Of a stretch of DNA of 21,814 bases, positions 7,458 to 16,798 are shown in pieces (position 1 is the first letter of the stretch; each line of letters opens with the position of its first letter). Position numbers and translations under genes: made by a program. The notes beneath the pieces are model-generated. The model did no database searches, was not told where the DNA came from, and saw only the letters and a program-made list of their open reading frames with translations. This DNA is from Chara braunii (Eukaryota > Streptophyta > Charophyceae > Charales > Characeae): assembly GCA_003427395.1 (NCBI GenBank), contig BFEA01000088.1, positions 1,776,058-1,797,871 on the forward strand. Direction: 5' to 3'.

Positions 7458-8643
7458 TTTTGCCACGTAAAGAGGACGGGGAGGACGCAATGGACATCAA
7501 AGACAAAGAGGAGGAGGAGGAGGAGGAGGAGGAGGAAGAGGAGGGAGATCGCAGATCGGCCGATGAACCAGAGGGGCTCCTTTGCGACTGTGACGACGTG
7601 AACTGAGCCCGCCATGTGGCAGGCACCCAACCCCTATTGACGAGTACAGTCTGGGTTCGGGTTCTTACAGCATTCCCTATTCCATCCCCTCCACTACCGC
7701 TACTGCTGCTGCTACTGCTGCTAACGATGCCGGCTCTCTCACTCTCCTTGCTTTTGTCGCCAACAAGATCATGTCCTTGATTGTCATCAGCAAGAACTAG
7801 AGGGGTAATTAAGAAACAGCCTTTCTCGGGTACTCCCATTGCAGAGCGAACTCGAGGACCGACGAAAACGGAACGCTGATCATCAAAAACACCTTGGCAT
7901 GCGACCTTTCGATACTCAAAAGGCTCCCAATCTTTCTCGTGAATCGTGGCATCCTCATCACCACCATAGCTAGAGCTAAGATGACGAATCTGACCATCAT
8001 CGGAGGTAGATGCGGATGAGGAGGAGATGGCGGCGGGAACGTCCGTCAACGGTTCAGGCTCGGCACGCAGTTTCTCTTTCCGCCGCTCGAGAAGGTCAAT
8101 TTTCCACTGCCTGCGCTGCAGCTGCCACGTGCCCAGCGCAAAAGTGGCCACGCAAGGAAGGATCAGCACAAGCATGGACAAGGACCACCTACTTTGCGCC
8201 GGTTTGGAATTACAGATAGGGACAACACCGGCAGCGGCGGCATCGCCAGCAGCAGCCGCAGGGTCATCTGCTGCATTGGTTGTATCGCTCTCAGCAGGAG
8301 GGGAAATGACCTGAGCCTGAGAGGTGGCTGATTGGACAACCGATCTAGAGTGCCAAGATCGAGAGAAGCAGGCAGCTTGTTCCATTGCACAACAGAGCGA
8401 CACGTGGCTGGAAATGGCGGTCACTGGGGGAAAGCCAAACCCGAACCTGCTCCACATCGCCGTTTGATTACCTCCCTTCGTGATCGTCCACATCTCTCTC
8501 TGACTGGTAGCTGTAGGATGCCATTCCTCTTTCCTGTCCTGATGGGCGATTCTCCGTCCCATCTCAGCAGAGCAGGATTGTGGGATCGTCGGGACAGGGC
8601 CATGGACGCCGACCCGCAAAGGACAGCTGAACGTAGCAGCCAT
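7414..8643 (-). CDS. SURF1: SURF1-family cytochrome c oxidase assembly protein, N-terminal part (partial gene)
   Basis: SURF1/Shy1 proteins sit in the mitochondrial inner membrane and help haem insertion and early assembly of complex IV. The frame (409 codons from ATG 8643) has, in order: an Arg/Ser-rich presequence-like N-terminus, an Ala-rich stretch, a first membrane segment (LSMLVLILPCVATFALG), the family signature GTWQLQRRQWK, then FEYRKVACQGVFDD, VGPRV, FLITPL and VLVNRGWVP. These are the conserved N-terminal half of SURF1 in the right order. The C-terminal half, with the second membrane helix, is absent: after VNRGWVP the frame runs into poly-Ser and a stop, so a splice donor probably lies within about 7420-7600. 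A start at ATG 8385 is equally plausible and gives a better presequence. An unusual low-complexity Ser/Gly-rich insert of about 50 residues lies between the ITPL and VLVNRG motifs. Confidence 0.85.
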   Translation of the reverse strand: MAATFSCPLRVGVHGPVPTIPQSCSAEMGRRIAHQDRKEEWHPTATSQREMWTITKGGNQTAMWSRFGFGFPPVTAISSHVSLCCAMEQAACFSRSWHSRSVVQSATSQAQVISPPAESDTTNAADDPAAAAGDAAAAGVVPICNSKPAQSRWSLSMLVLILPCVATFALGTWQLQRRQWKIDLLERRKEKLRAEPEPLTDVPAAISSSSASTSDDGQIRHLSSSYGGDEDATIHEKDWEPFEYRKVACQGVFDDQRSVFVGPRVRSAMGVPEKGCFLITPLVLADDNQGHDLVGDKSKESERAGIVSSSSSSSSGSGGDGIGNAVRTRTQTVLVNRGWVPATWRAQFTSSQSQRSPSGSSADLRSPSSSSSSSSSSSSLSLMSIASSPSSLRGKTRGTSSSSRGKGKG

Positions 8644-9143
8644 CGCCCAAACCACTTGTCATCCACTCTCTCCGCTGAACTCACAGGATCAGCGCTTGCG
8701 TTTCTCTCTGAGGAGCACGCTTGATTAGCAATGGTGCAATACCATGATGTCCCTTTGCCGCTCCCGGTGGCCCTCACCAAACCCTCCTCCCACTGCATTT
8801 CCATCACAGGTAGCAGCACCCTCTCAGCTATGGTGCCCAGAGATGATGACCGGAAGGAGGACCCCTTACGGCATCGCAGAAGCTTTAGCGACCGCATCCT
8901 CTTCGCTCTGTCTTACTGTCTTGGCAATGTCACCTCCGCATAAGATAACGCCAATCCGCCGCGTTGAGATACTTCACACCGTCATGCACCCATACAAAGA
9001 TGGAGATGGTGATAAGAGTTGGCTTCTCGTGGTGGAAGATTCGATAATTTCCGTCCTCATCATACCAAACTCGGTATGTCCCCCATTCTCGTCAACGTCA
9101 ACTTCTCTGTTCCGTGCCAGCCCCTTTTTGTCTTACCCTCTCT
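8644..9143. other. SURF1 upstream region, possible divergent promoter
   Basis: About 500 bp between the SURF1 start and the LINE tail. Open frames exist on both strands but are mostly unremarkable. I see no clear TATA box. The stretch may hold the SURF1 5' UTR and promoter, and possibly the first exon of a plus-strand gene (8927-9073). Confidence 0.4.
8927..9073 (+). CDS. Possible first exon of an unrecognised divergent gene
   Basis: From ATG 8927 an open frame of 49 codons with mixed, protein-like composition (for example VEILHTVMHPYKDGDGDKSW) ends at a strong plant-type 5' splice site, tcg|gtatgt (9073/9074). No family is recognised. If real, the gene points away from SURF1 and its remaining exons would lie beyond the LINE insertion, to the right of 16512, where I could not find one. 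It could equally be chance. Confidence 0.2.
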
Positions 9144-9150
9144 CCCACTG

Positions 9151-9153
<3 letters not shown>
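9144..9153. repeat. Left target-site-duplication candidate of the LINE
   Basis: The 10-mer cccactgtct ends exactly where the poly-T (LINE poly-A) begins, and is repeated at 16503-16512 beyond the LINE 5' end. Position and size fit target-primed reverse transcription. Confidence 0.5.

Positions 9154-9187
<34 letters not shown>
9153..9187 (-). repeat. LINE poly(A) tail (T35 on the plus strand)
   Basis: An uninterrupted run of 35 T on the plus strand, which is A35 at the 3' end of the minus-strand LINE. Its location downstream of ORF2 and next to the target-site-repeat candidate supports a retrotransposed 3' tail. Confidence 0.85.
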
Positions 9188-9192
<5 letters not shown>

Positions 9193-9772
9193 AAACACGA
9201 GATCCATCATTAGCGAAAAGTCTGGGGAGGCCGGGAATCCTCCACAAACAACCCGGAGTGACGTAACCATCCTGGGGCCATTACCCAGGTTAGGCTTGGG
9301 CGTTGGGATGATGTCCAGAGACTACAAGGTCGATACAAGACCAATGCTCTGACTGCTCCGCAACCTCTAACAAAAGAAGAGAAGGGACAAAAACTCACAA
9401 GACGAAAACGCCAAACAAACCAAAAACCAACCACAGCCTCCAGAGCCTAATCCTATACACTTCCAGGAGAAAGAAAGGGGGGGGGAGGGGGGAGAAGGGC
9501 CAACAGAGCAAAGGAGGGGACCTACAAAAGACAAAAGAACAAACGAACAGACAATAAGATCCTACCGGGTTGGGGGGGGAGGGGAAGGGGGGGGGGGGGG
9601 AAGGAAATACCATTCTGGCAACTATAGGCCTACCGACCGCCTAAATCGACGGGGAGGGTCCCAGCGGACCCCTGTATCCTACTGACACTCCCTCCAAGCC
9701 TAAATCCCCTTCTGCCTGCCCATTACGGCCCAAAAACCGAGTGCCCTGGTTTAAGAACTACAGTTAAAGGAC
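9188..9772 (-). other. LINE 3' untranslated region with a long polypyrimidine tract on the sense strand
   Basis: No coding signal. On the plus strand it holds two G-rich stretches (9477-9497 and 9570-9602), the second including G14. On the LINE sense strand these are C-rich. Mammalian L1 3' UTRs carry a purine-rich tract on the sense strand, so the polarity here is opposite. Confidence 0.6.
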
Positions 9773-11479
9773 CTACCTATCCAAATAAAACCAAGAGCTC
9801 AGTTCCAGCTTGCCCTCCATTGATATACTAGCTAAGTCCTTATTGAGACACCAAGTTCTCTGGAACCACGTTCTGCCTGAGGTTGTTGCTGTGCAATCTT
9901 TCCTCCTCCAATCCGCCTGTATCGACCTGCGCAGATTTGTTCTGAAGCGATGGCGAATCTCCTTGTTACACAATTCCTTCTTCTTGAAAACTCTGCAGTT
10001 TCTCTCATACCAGATCACCTCCATTCCAGCTGCCCTTGCTGTTTGAGCAACGTAGCCCCAGCCTGTCTCGACTTGCAGGTCCTCTGGGATGCCTCCTAAC
10101 AGAACCCATTCCCTGTCCCATGAGAGTGCTTGACCAGCAAGACCTACCCAGAGTTTCCTCCACCATTGCCAAATTCTATTAGAGGCCGGACAGTCCCACC
10201 ACAAATGCGGCGTGGACTCAAACGCCCATTGGCAGCGACAGCAAGTTAGGTCTACAGGGACCCCTCTTTGTGCTAGCCAAACGGCCGAAGGGGTGGCCAA
10301 ATAGGACAGAAGCCAGATGAGTGCCGCCTGTCTTTGATTAGGAATCACTCTGATCTGCTCCCAACACTTGGAGATGGCTGACCTGATGTCCTCCGGTGGA
10401 AGTTGCAGCACTTGTATCCATCTACCAACTGCAACCGCTAAGGGTTGTCTTGGAGGGCTGAGGAACTTGTAACCTATCTAAGCCGTATAGTTCAGAATAG
10501 GGAGATTTTCTCCTTTCGTACCTTTAGCTCTCCAGGCCCAAAGTGCTGGGTCCAGCCTGACTGATTCAACCGGTTGACCGTCTGCAAATAATAAGCATGA
10601 CAAAGTGTCATCTTGATCCAAGTTTTCAAATACTCTGACCTGGCTTAATGGGGCTCCCAGCTCTGGGTGGGTACGTTCCGTCTCAAGCTGCACGGTGGCG
10701 CTAGTAGTGGATTGTCTGATCCAGCATTGGAAAATTCTTCTTCCGCCTGTGTGAGCGATGAGCTTCCAAAACTCAGTCGGGTTAGGTGTCGACCGGTACC
10801 ACGTACTGGGTGGGTCAAGGCTGGCTGGATCCAGCAAGGCTATCCACGTTGCTGGGATTGCAGCCAGTATCAGGTTTCTCCTCTCCTCGACCAGTCTGGT
10901 TGAGCCGAGTCTGAACTGTAGATCTTCCGTAGAAAACTTGTTTCTCAGTGCATCCCAAAGATCTCTAATTGTCACTACTCCCTTCTCCATCCAGGAACGC
11001 CCAAAACTGCCTGAGGCTGAATCCGCCTTGATCCATTGGGCATTGCAGTCGGTAATATGTGGGTTCTCGAAGATTGGTTCATTGAGAACCTCCTGTCTTG
11101 TGACCGGCTGTTCCCAAGTGTCAGGTCTGAATCGTCTCCAAGCTTGAATGATGGGTGTCCAGAAAGGCGACTTGACTGCCCTTCTCTGATACGAGTAAAG
11201 GAGCATGGTGACCCATACGTCCTCAGGGCGACTGAGATTCCATCCTTTCATCAAGATAAATTCTCCGAGCAAAATCCAATGTTCCGACCTCTCAGTGGAG
11301 ACTGCACTCACAATCCACTTCACCAGCATTGCTGCATTCCGCCTTTCCGGGTCCATTAACTCTAGCCCCCCCTCGAGGCGAGAGGAGGTAATCAGTTCCC
11401 ATGCAATTTTCGATATAAAGGAGTCTCCAGCGTCTGAGAAGGGTTTCCACATAAATTTAGAGGCTCTTCTTCTAAGCAT
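9773..11479 (-). pseudogene. LINE ORF2 module: C-terminal region with zf-RVT zinc knuckle
   Basis: The region beyond the RT thumb (from about LSTWGKAAHLSIFGRAMVI onward) ends with the zinc-binding RT-associated motif CCRCQWAFESTPHLWWDC, that is C-x2-C...H-x4-C followed by SNRIW, typical of the zf-RVT domain of plant LINEs. TAG 10478 interrupts it. The last frame ends at TAG 9773-9775. Confidence 0.8.
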
Positions 11480-13201
11480 CGGACAGAGGTGTTGACCCAG
11501 TCTCCAGACCGCCCCTACGAACCAAAGCAGGAAAAACAAGGACGCGTTGATGACCATGGCCCTGCCAAAAATTGATAGGTGAGCCGCCTTTCCCCAGGTG
11601 GAGAGCCTGTGGAGAGTCTTCTGAAGCAATAGCCCATCCTGGTCGGCCGAGCAGTCAAACAGGGCAATCTGAACACCTAAGAACCTCTCCGAAATATTAA
11701 GCTCAACCTACTTCATTCCCCATCGGAGGGTAGGAATGTACTGACTAGGTAGCAGAAAAACCGACTTATGCCAATTAACTGAGGCCTCGGACAGTAGCGA
11801 ATAATCCTCAAGGCAACTCTTAAGTGCTCCCAGGGACTCAGGACTGTTTCTAGAGATGGCCATTAAGTCATCCGCTAGTGCTTTTACTCGGCATTCGCAT
11901 CTACCTATTCGCAGACCTTGGATCTGAGGGTGGGATCTAATGTTATTCATGAGGACCTCTAATTGAGTCACGAAGATCAAAGGGTCGAGCGGCCATCCTT
12001 GCCTAAGAGATCAAGACAAATTAATTTTTTGGGAGATTATTCCATTAACCATAACTGCAGCAGTGGAGAAAACATAGAGAGCAGTAATCCAGCAGCAGAA
12101 GTTGTCACCGAAGTTCATCCACTTGAGGGTGAAGAGGGCATACTACCAATTCACACGGTCGTATACTTTCTCCAGATCCAATAATAGAACCATCATGTCC
12201 AAGTCCTCGTCCGAAATAACTTCTAGGGTCAAAATAGTAGTGACAATATTGTTAAAAATTGAGCGGTTCCTGACAAATGCAGCTTGATACTCTTTAACCA
12301 GCTCCGAAAGCACAAAGCTCAATCTGCAGGCTAGCGTTTTGGCTAGGATTTTGTAGGATGTGTTCAGTAGAGCAATAGGCCTATAGTTCCTAACCTCAGC
12401 CTTGTCACCCTTCTTATACAGTACTGAAATAATTCCGTTACGCATATTCATAGACAGGCTTCCTCCGGTAAGAACTGAATTGTACAGCTCCACTAGGTTA
12501 TCTCCTACAGCATCCCAGATAGAGAGGTATACTTCAACTGGCATACCATCGTCCCCTGGCACTTTCCCTTTTGCCATAGATTTCAAAGTGCATTTGGCTT
12601 CCTCGTTTGTAATCGGTCTGTCCAGGAGCAGTCTAGCGGTGTTAGGCAATCTGACAATTGTATTGTCCCAGTGCGAAGACTGCTGGAACAAATCAGAGAC
12701 CACCTCTTGACCTTGAAGACCAGAAGTAAGTATATCCTTATAGTATAACGCCACGTACTCGCTTATCGTCACAATGTCTCTGGCCTTCGGGGCCTGAGGG
12801 TCAAAGGGGTGATTAAGTTCGTTAATAGGTTGAGAAGCTCTCCGGGAAACGAGCTTGTGAAAGGCTTCTTTACTCATTCTATCATACACTGCAATACCCT
12901 TAATTCTTAGCCTCTCAGCCCAGAACTCTGAATTCCTCTCTTGGAGATTGTCCCATTCTGCTAACAGTTTTGATCTCTCCTTACCCCAGACTATTCGTGA
13001 GATCGGGTGGCGCTCCATTTTGAGCTCCACTTCCTCTATTCTTCTCCTAAGTTTGGCTTCCTCCTTATTCCTGTTCGAGGCCAGTATCTTAGAGAACACA
13101 TTCAACAAGTTGGAAAACATGGTTGAGCCAGACTGCCACCATTCTTCAATCGAAGGAAAGCTCTGTTTGACTTTATCCCAATCAGGCCAGAAAGATCTCA
13201 T
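11480..13201 (-). pseudogene. LINE ORF2 module: reverse transcriptase domain
   Basis: After a helical linker rich in Arg/Glu, RT motifs follow in order: PGDDGMPVEVY (about 12540), ISVLYKKGDKAEVRNYRPIA (about 12400), motif A LLLDLEKVYDRVNW with Asp at about 12176, motif B LRQGWPLDPL just after TGA 12011 (about 11970-12000), and motif C ALADD at 11867-11881. The usual consensus is Y/F-A-D-D, so Leu in the first position is a change. In motif B, RQGWPLDP replaces the common RQGCPLSP, two substitutions likely to harm activity. Stops at 12143, 12011 and 11708 lie within the module. Confidence 0.82.
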
Positions 13202-13225
13202 CCACTCAACTAATCCTGGGTCCTA

Positions 13226-14003
13226 TAAATTCTGGGTGTTGAACCTAAAGTACCCCTTGCCCCTAGCCAAAAGTGCAGTGTGTAGCTGCAGGAGAACATG
13301 CTTGTGATCAGAAACAGGGTGAGAGTGTTTTTGGACTTCGTCAACCTGCTCCCAAAGCTGATCGGAGATTAGAAAGAAATTCAATCTACGGCTAATTATG
13401 CCTATACCTTCCCGATGATTGGAATACCACGTGTGGCCTTCGTCCGTTGGATGTTATAGGCGGTATGGGTCCACCCGCGAGCGGCCGTTCATTAAGCTTA
13501 AGAGATTTAAAACATTTGCTGGGTTCTGGCTGCCATGTTTGGAGGCAGCAGAGTCCAGTGAGATATTCCAATCCCCCGCAATAACTATATTAGAACACTC
13601 CGGAATCAACTCATTCAGATCTTCAAAAAAAGCAGCTCGTTCTTTCCTGCCTGTCCGCGCATATATATTAACAATCAGCCAATCCTTGTCATCCGCCCAC
13701 AATTTTAACCAAACCCAGCGTCCCCAGAGATCTGCAAAATAATCTACTATCTCCAGTTCAGCGTCCCTATGCACCAGGATGGCAAACCCCTCCTCTGGTG
13801 CCTTGAGCGGGCGACCAGATTTGGGGGTCATCCCACCAGGACCCTAAATCGTTAATTCTATCTTCACTTAACTTGGTTTCCTGTAGACATGCAACATGGA
13901 CGCCTTTATCATGAATCCAGGATTTTAGTCTCGCTTTCTTGAACTTACCTGACTGATCGACTAAGCCTCGCAGATTCCATGTGGATAGGCGAAGCCTACC
14001 CAT
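13226..14003 (-). pseudogene. LINE ORF2 module: APE-type endonuclease domain
   Basis: Endonuclease/exonuclease/phosphatase-family motifs appear in order: TWNLRGL (catalytic Asn), CLQETKL (catalytic Glu), VNIYARTG, VIAGDWNIS (Asp and Asn) and SDHKHV (final Asp-His, read after the TAA at 13454). A one-base gain in the ggggtttgcc run (plus strand 13784-13786) shifts the frame just where GGVAILVH is expected. The domain would cut the target strand to prime reverse transcription. TAG 13223 marks its end. Confidence 0.8.
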
Positions 14004-14781
14004 TCAAGCCCTGATTCCCGGATACGTGTTGGATAGGGGCGGCTGTTCCGAATGACGACGCCTGCCCGTCCCAAGGTGCAGTAAGAAAATCCCTGATGAA
14101 CTTGGAATTAAACTTCTTATACCTTGCTAATTTGCCGTTGAATTCCACGAGGAATTCACCGGTACGGAATGGGGGAACTCTGATTCTACAGAGTTCTTGT
14201 CGTCTGCCTTCTGCAAACCAGACAAGCGGAAGGAGCCTCATCCCTGCGTGTTCCAACTTAGGCAGTTGCGCCTGCTGCACGCGAGCATCGAGAATCGGAA
14301 CGAAGAATTTTAACTTCTTACCATTTTCCAGGTCCAGGATGAACCTGCCCATAGGCTCGTCCGGGATCAATCGAACCAGAATTTTATCCCTCACAGCTGC
14401 TTGAATAACGTTGGTTACCGCGGTAGGCATCGGTTGATCCGGAGAAGCGGTGCTGAAAAGCTCCGGCACTCCATCCCCTCCGCTCCATGCAACCACCGAG
14501 AGTGTCCCCTTCGCCGCGGTGCACATAAACGGCAGAATCTTGTTTTCGACGGTATCCAGTTGCCCCCAACTTAAAACTGTAGGCATACGTTTTCTAGTAG
14601 TCTTCATGCCTGGAGTTCCTATTACTGTCGCTTGATCACTCGAGCCTTCCGATCCTGGGAGGGAGGAAGCCAACAGTTCCCTATGTACTTCATCTTGCCC
14701 TTCGTTGTCTACCCTTCTATGTTTCCCAGGGGTACTCCCTCTCATTCTCCCTCCTGGAGTTGCCGAGCCAGGACGCTCCAT
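13996..14781 (-). CDS. LINE second ORF, unknown function, overlapping the ORF2 start
   Basis: A 261-codon frame without internal stops. It starts with a Gly/Arg/Lys-rich basic stretch (residues 1-60), followed by a globular-looking part (from about PTVLSWGQLDTVENKI to FLTAPW). I do not recognise a domain. The frame differs from ORF1 upstream, and in-frame sequence before ATG 14781 (GGFGGGPSSSQTPGK) reads like protein, so it may be the C-terminal part of ORF1 cut off by frameshifts in 14790-14950. Its TAG overlaps the ORF2 ATG in the 8-base string ATGGGTAG, an arrangement used for stop-restart translation in several non-LTR elements. Confidence 0.6.
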   Translation of the reverse strand: MERPGSATPGGRMRGSTPGKHRRVDNEGQDEVHRELLASSLPGSEGSSDQATVIGTPGMKTTRKRMPTVLSWGQLDTVENKILPFMCTAAKGTLSVVAWSGGDGVPELFSTASPDQPMPTAVTNVIQAAVRDKILVRLIPDEPMGRFILDLENGKKLKFFVPILDARVQQAQLPKLEHAGMRLLPLVWFAEGRRQELCRIRVPPFRTGEFLVEFNGKLARYKKFNSKFIRDFLTAPWDGQASSFGTAAPIQHVSGNQGLNG

Positions 14782-14950
14782 CTTGCCTGGCGTTTGACTG
14801 GAACTTGGACCTCCGCCAAATCCTCCCTAGATCTACTTGGTCGCTTCTTGGGAAGAGACAGGTTGGTTGAAGCCTGCTCCGCGCCTCCTGATATGGGTGA
14901 AAGCCGCCACCCTGGCTTGGGTTAACCATCGGTGGGAACGCACCCAATGG

Positions 14951-16090
14951 TTATCCAAGCGGGACAGAACTGCCCGCTTGTGCAAGCGCCAGCTCTTGTA
15001 ACAGTTGAGTTAAAACTGCGTTAGGCTGCATAGCCTGCGGAACTGCCATGAATGCAAGATTCTGGTAGATGTTTGCAAAGCTAATGTCTGGCGGCTGAGC
15101 CAATCCTCCTCCAACAACAGAGGTCGCGGGTTGAACACTTGCTTCTCCTCTTCCTAACGGTCCATGGTATATCTGCCTGGACGAAACCTCCTGAGCCACA
15201 TCATCCCTGCCGCCTTGGCCTCCTGCACCGCCTTGTTGTTGGTGAAATCGCCCTCCTCTTCTGCATTCATCGGTAGTGTGAAAGAATGCGCGACACTTTC
15301 CACAGCGAGGAGTATCCGAAGACGCACGCCTGACCTCCAATTCGTCATCTTCGAAAGTGTCCACCGTTATCGAGTCCTTCATGTTGGGTCTCGCCCCCGG
15401 ATCAAGATCGAACTTAATATTGACAAGCGTCGGTTTCAGGCGGTCTCGCTCCGGTGGGTGCGTCAAAATGACCGGGTCGATAGCTCGTCTTATGTGCGCC
15501 TCCAAATAGAACATCGCATCTAACGGAACTTGAACAGTGATGACCCAGAATGTCGAAAGGTCCTCCAGTCTTCGTTGCTCCCTCAACTGCGCCTTAGTGA
15601 GCCATAAGTTGAATTCCATCCTGTACGTGTCCCCTCCCAGTACCACTTTCGCGCTCTGTTTCTCCATGAGCCAGGCGAAGATCGTGGTGCTCTTTGCGAC
15701 ATACGAGGCAACATTTAAGCTTTCCAACTTAACTCTCCCTCTGCTAAAACCTTTGCCAAACTCGCTTGTCTGTACTTTCTCATCTTCGTAAGCTCTGATG
15801 AGATCCTCCTTCACGTTCCTTGAGAGGAAACGGGCTGCGTCCCTGAAGATCACGGTGATCGTTCGCTCTTTTAACCATTGTACCTTGATTCTGTCAAAAG
15901 AGTCTTTTACTTTGAACCTGACATTCCACCCTTGTACCGCCATCTCCCCTGGGTCAATATCCCTGGGGAGGATGCCATCTTCGTAACAAAGTCGGAGAAG
16001 TTCTCTAACTCTAGCGTCGTCATCCTCGTATCCACCCGGATCAGGAGGGGGCGACTTGTTCGCCATCCCTGTCCCTGTCTCGGGATTCAT
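14951..16090 (-). CDS. LINE ORF1: RNA-binding protein with CCHC zinc knuckle
   Basis: A 379-codon frame from ATG 16090 to TAA 14951. Residues 50-255 form a mixed alpha/beta region (VQGWNVRFKVKDSF, TITVIFRD, FWVITVQVPLDAMFYLEAHI) resembling the DUF4283-like N-terminal domain of plant L1 ORF1; I judge this by pattern only. A knuckle C-x2-C-x4-H-x4-C lies at residues 263-276 (CGKCRAFFHTTDEC), followed by a Gly/Gln-rich tail. ORF1 proteins coat LINE RNA and act as chaperones. The TAA could be a decayed CAA, since the same frame stays open for about 80 codons beyond it to 14717. It is the most intact ORF of this LINE. Confidence 0.75.
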   Translation of the reverse strand: MNPETGTGMANKSPPPDPGGYEDDDARVRELLRLCYEDGILPRDIDPGEMAVQGWNVRFKVKDSFDRIKVQWLKERTITVIFRDAARFLSRNVKEDLIRAYEDEKVQTSEFGKGFSRGRVKLESLNVASYVAKSTTIFAWLMEKQSAKVVLGGDTYRMEFNLWLTKAQLREQRRLEDLSTFWVITVQVPLDAMFYLEAHIRRAIDPVILTHPPERDRLKPTLVNIKFDLDPGARPNMKDSITVDTFEDDELEVRRASSDTPRCGKCRAFFHTTDECRRGGRFHQQQGGAGGQGGRDDVAQEVSSRQIYHGPLGRGEASVQPATSVVGGGLAQPPDISFANIYQNLAFMAVPQAMQPNAVLTQLLQELALAQAGSSVPLG

Positions 16091-16502
16091 ACTGTTAAGA
16101 GAGTGTTTATTACGCTAGAGAACGTGAATGGAGAGGACGATTAGCAAGTGGATAGGGATATGGGCCGAGGTCGTGAAGATGGAGATAACAGGTTACGTGA
16201 CTCTAAGTCCGGCTCATCTTCGAGTACGGGAGTGCCTTGACTGATGACGGTAAAGCCTATAGCGACAATAGAGTCAGTAGAGTCGGGGAGGAAACCGCAG
16301 AGCACGTGTCGTCAAACCTAGCAGGGGTGCTCAACTTTCGTCAACATCCCTGTTGTCGCTTCAAGGAGCGAGCCAGATGACATCACTACCAGACCGCTGT
16401 CTTGCTGACCGCGGGAGCTGTCACCCCAGGATCGCCGTTGCCGGCCGAACAACACTTGGTCCGAGCGCAAATTAGCGCCGGCAGAAGCGTTTCGGTCCTC
16501 CC
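16091..16502 (-). other. LINE 5' untranslated region
   Basis: About 410 bp between ORF1 and the right target-site-repeat candidate. No ORF is recognised. An internal promoter is expected here in an L1 but no motif is convincing. Confidence 0.45.
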
Positions 16503-16512
16503 CCCACTGTCT
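16503..16512. repeat. Right target-site-duplication candidate of the LINE
   Basis: The second copy of cccactgtct, matching 9144-9153. It would place the LINE 5' end at 16502. The sequence is C/T-rich, so chance cannot be excluded. Confidence 0.45.
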
Positions 16513-16798
16513 CTTTCATCCAGTGGGCCTGAAAATGGCAATATTTTCACACTGCACTCTTCCCGCAAACATAAAGACCTGTAATTTCTATTTTCGAAAC
16601 TTTGTATTTAGCCCCTCAAAGATGTGACAATTCCAGATTTTTTCCAGCTTGAATGCCACTCAAAAGTGCAAGTTTAAATTTAGATGTGTCGTGATTTGCC
16701 CCTCAAAGATGCAAAATTTTTGCCCATCCCTGTGTGCGATCCTCGCAGCACGCCCCCGTCGGACCAGAATGCAACGTTGGGCTATGCACCCGGGGCAA

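Larger units (their letters stand above)
9773..14003 (-). pseudogene. LINE ORF2: AP endonuclease, reverse transcriptase and C-terminal zinc knuckle
   Basis: The frame opens at ATG 14003 with STWNLRGL, shifts once at about 13784-13786 and then stays in one frame to TAG 9773. That frame is broken by TAA 13454, TAG 13223, TAG 12143, TGA 12011, TAG 11708 and TAG 10478. The intact protein would nick genomic DNA and copy the LINE RNA at the nick. Its start overlaps the end of the preceding ORF by 8 nt, suggesting coupled translation. Five of six stops are TGA or TAG, and all are one C-to-T change from a sense codon. Length (about 1,410 codons) is ordinary for plant L1 ORF2. Domain modules are given separately. 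Confidence 0.85.
9153..16502 (-). mobile_element. L1-type non-LTR retrotransposon (LINE), near full length, decayed
   Basis: On the minus strand, in order: 5' region (16502-16091), ORF1 with a CCHC knuckle (16090-14951), a second ORF (14781-13996), then ORF2 with AP endonuclease, reverse transcriptase and a C-terminal zinc knuckle (14003-9773), a 3' region, and a poly(A) tail seen as T35 on the plus strand. APE endonuclease, RT and zf-RVT order plus a poly(A) tail is the plant L1 layout. Internal stops, one frameshift in the endonuclease and disrupted reading between ORF1 and the second ORF make it inactive. Boundaries rest on the poly-T and the 10-bp flanking repeat. It lies upstream of SURF1 in the same orientation. 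Confidence 0.85.

Noticed and set aside
7136-7630. Leu-rich 164-codon minus-strand ORF that looks membrane-like
   Set aside because: It reads the GAG/TCC trinucleotide tract in another frame of the SURF1 strand; composition artefact.
8421-8897. 158-codon minus-strand ORF upstream of SURF1
   Set aside because: No recognisable domain; overlaps the SURF1 N-terminal frame and its upstream region, probably a shadow.
9210-9613. Minus-strand Pro/Phe/Arg-rich short ORFs downstream of LINE ORF2
   Set aside because: They lie in the C-rich 3' region of the LINE and have low-complexity composition.
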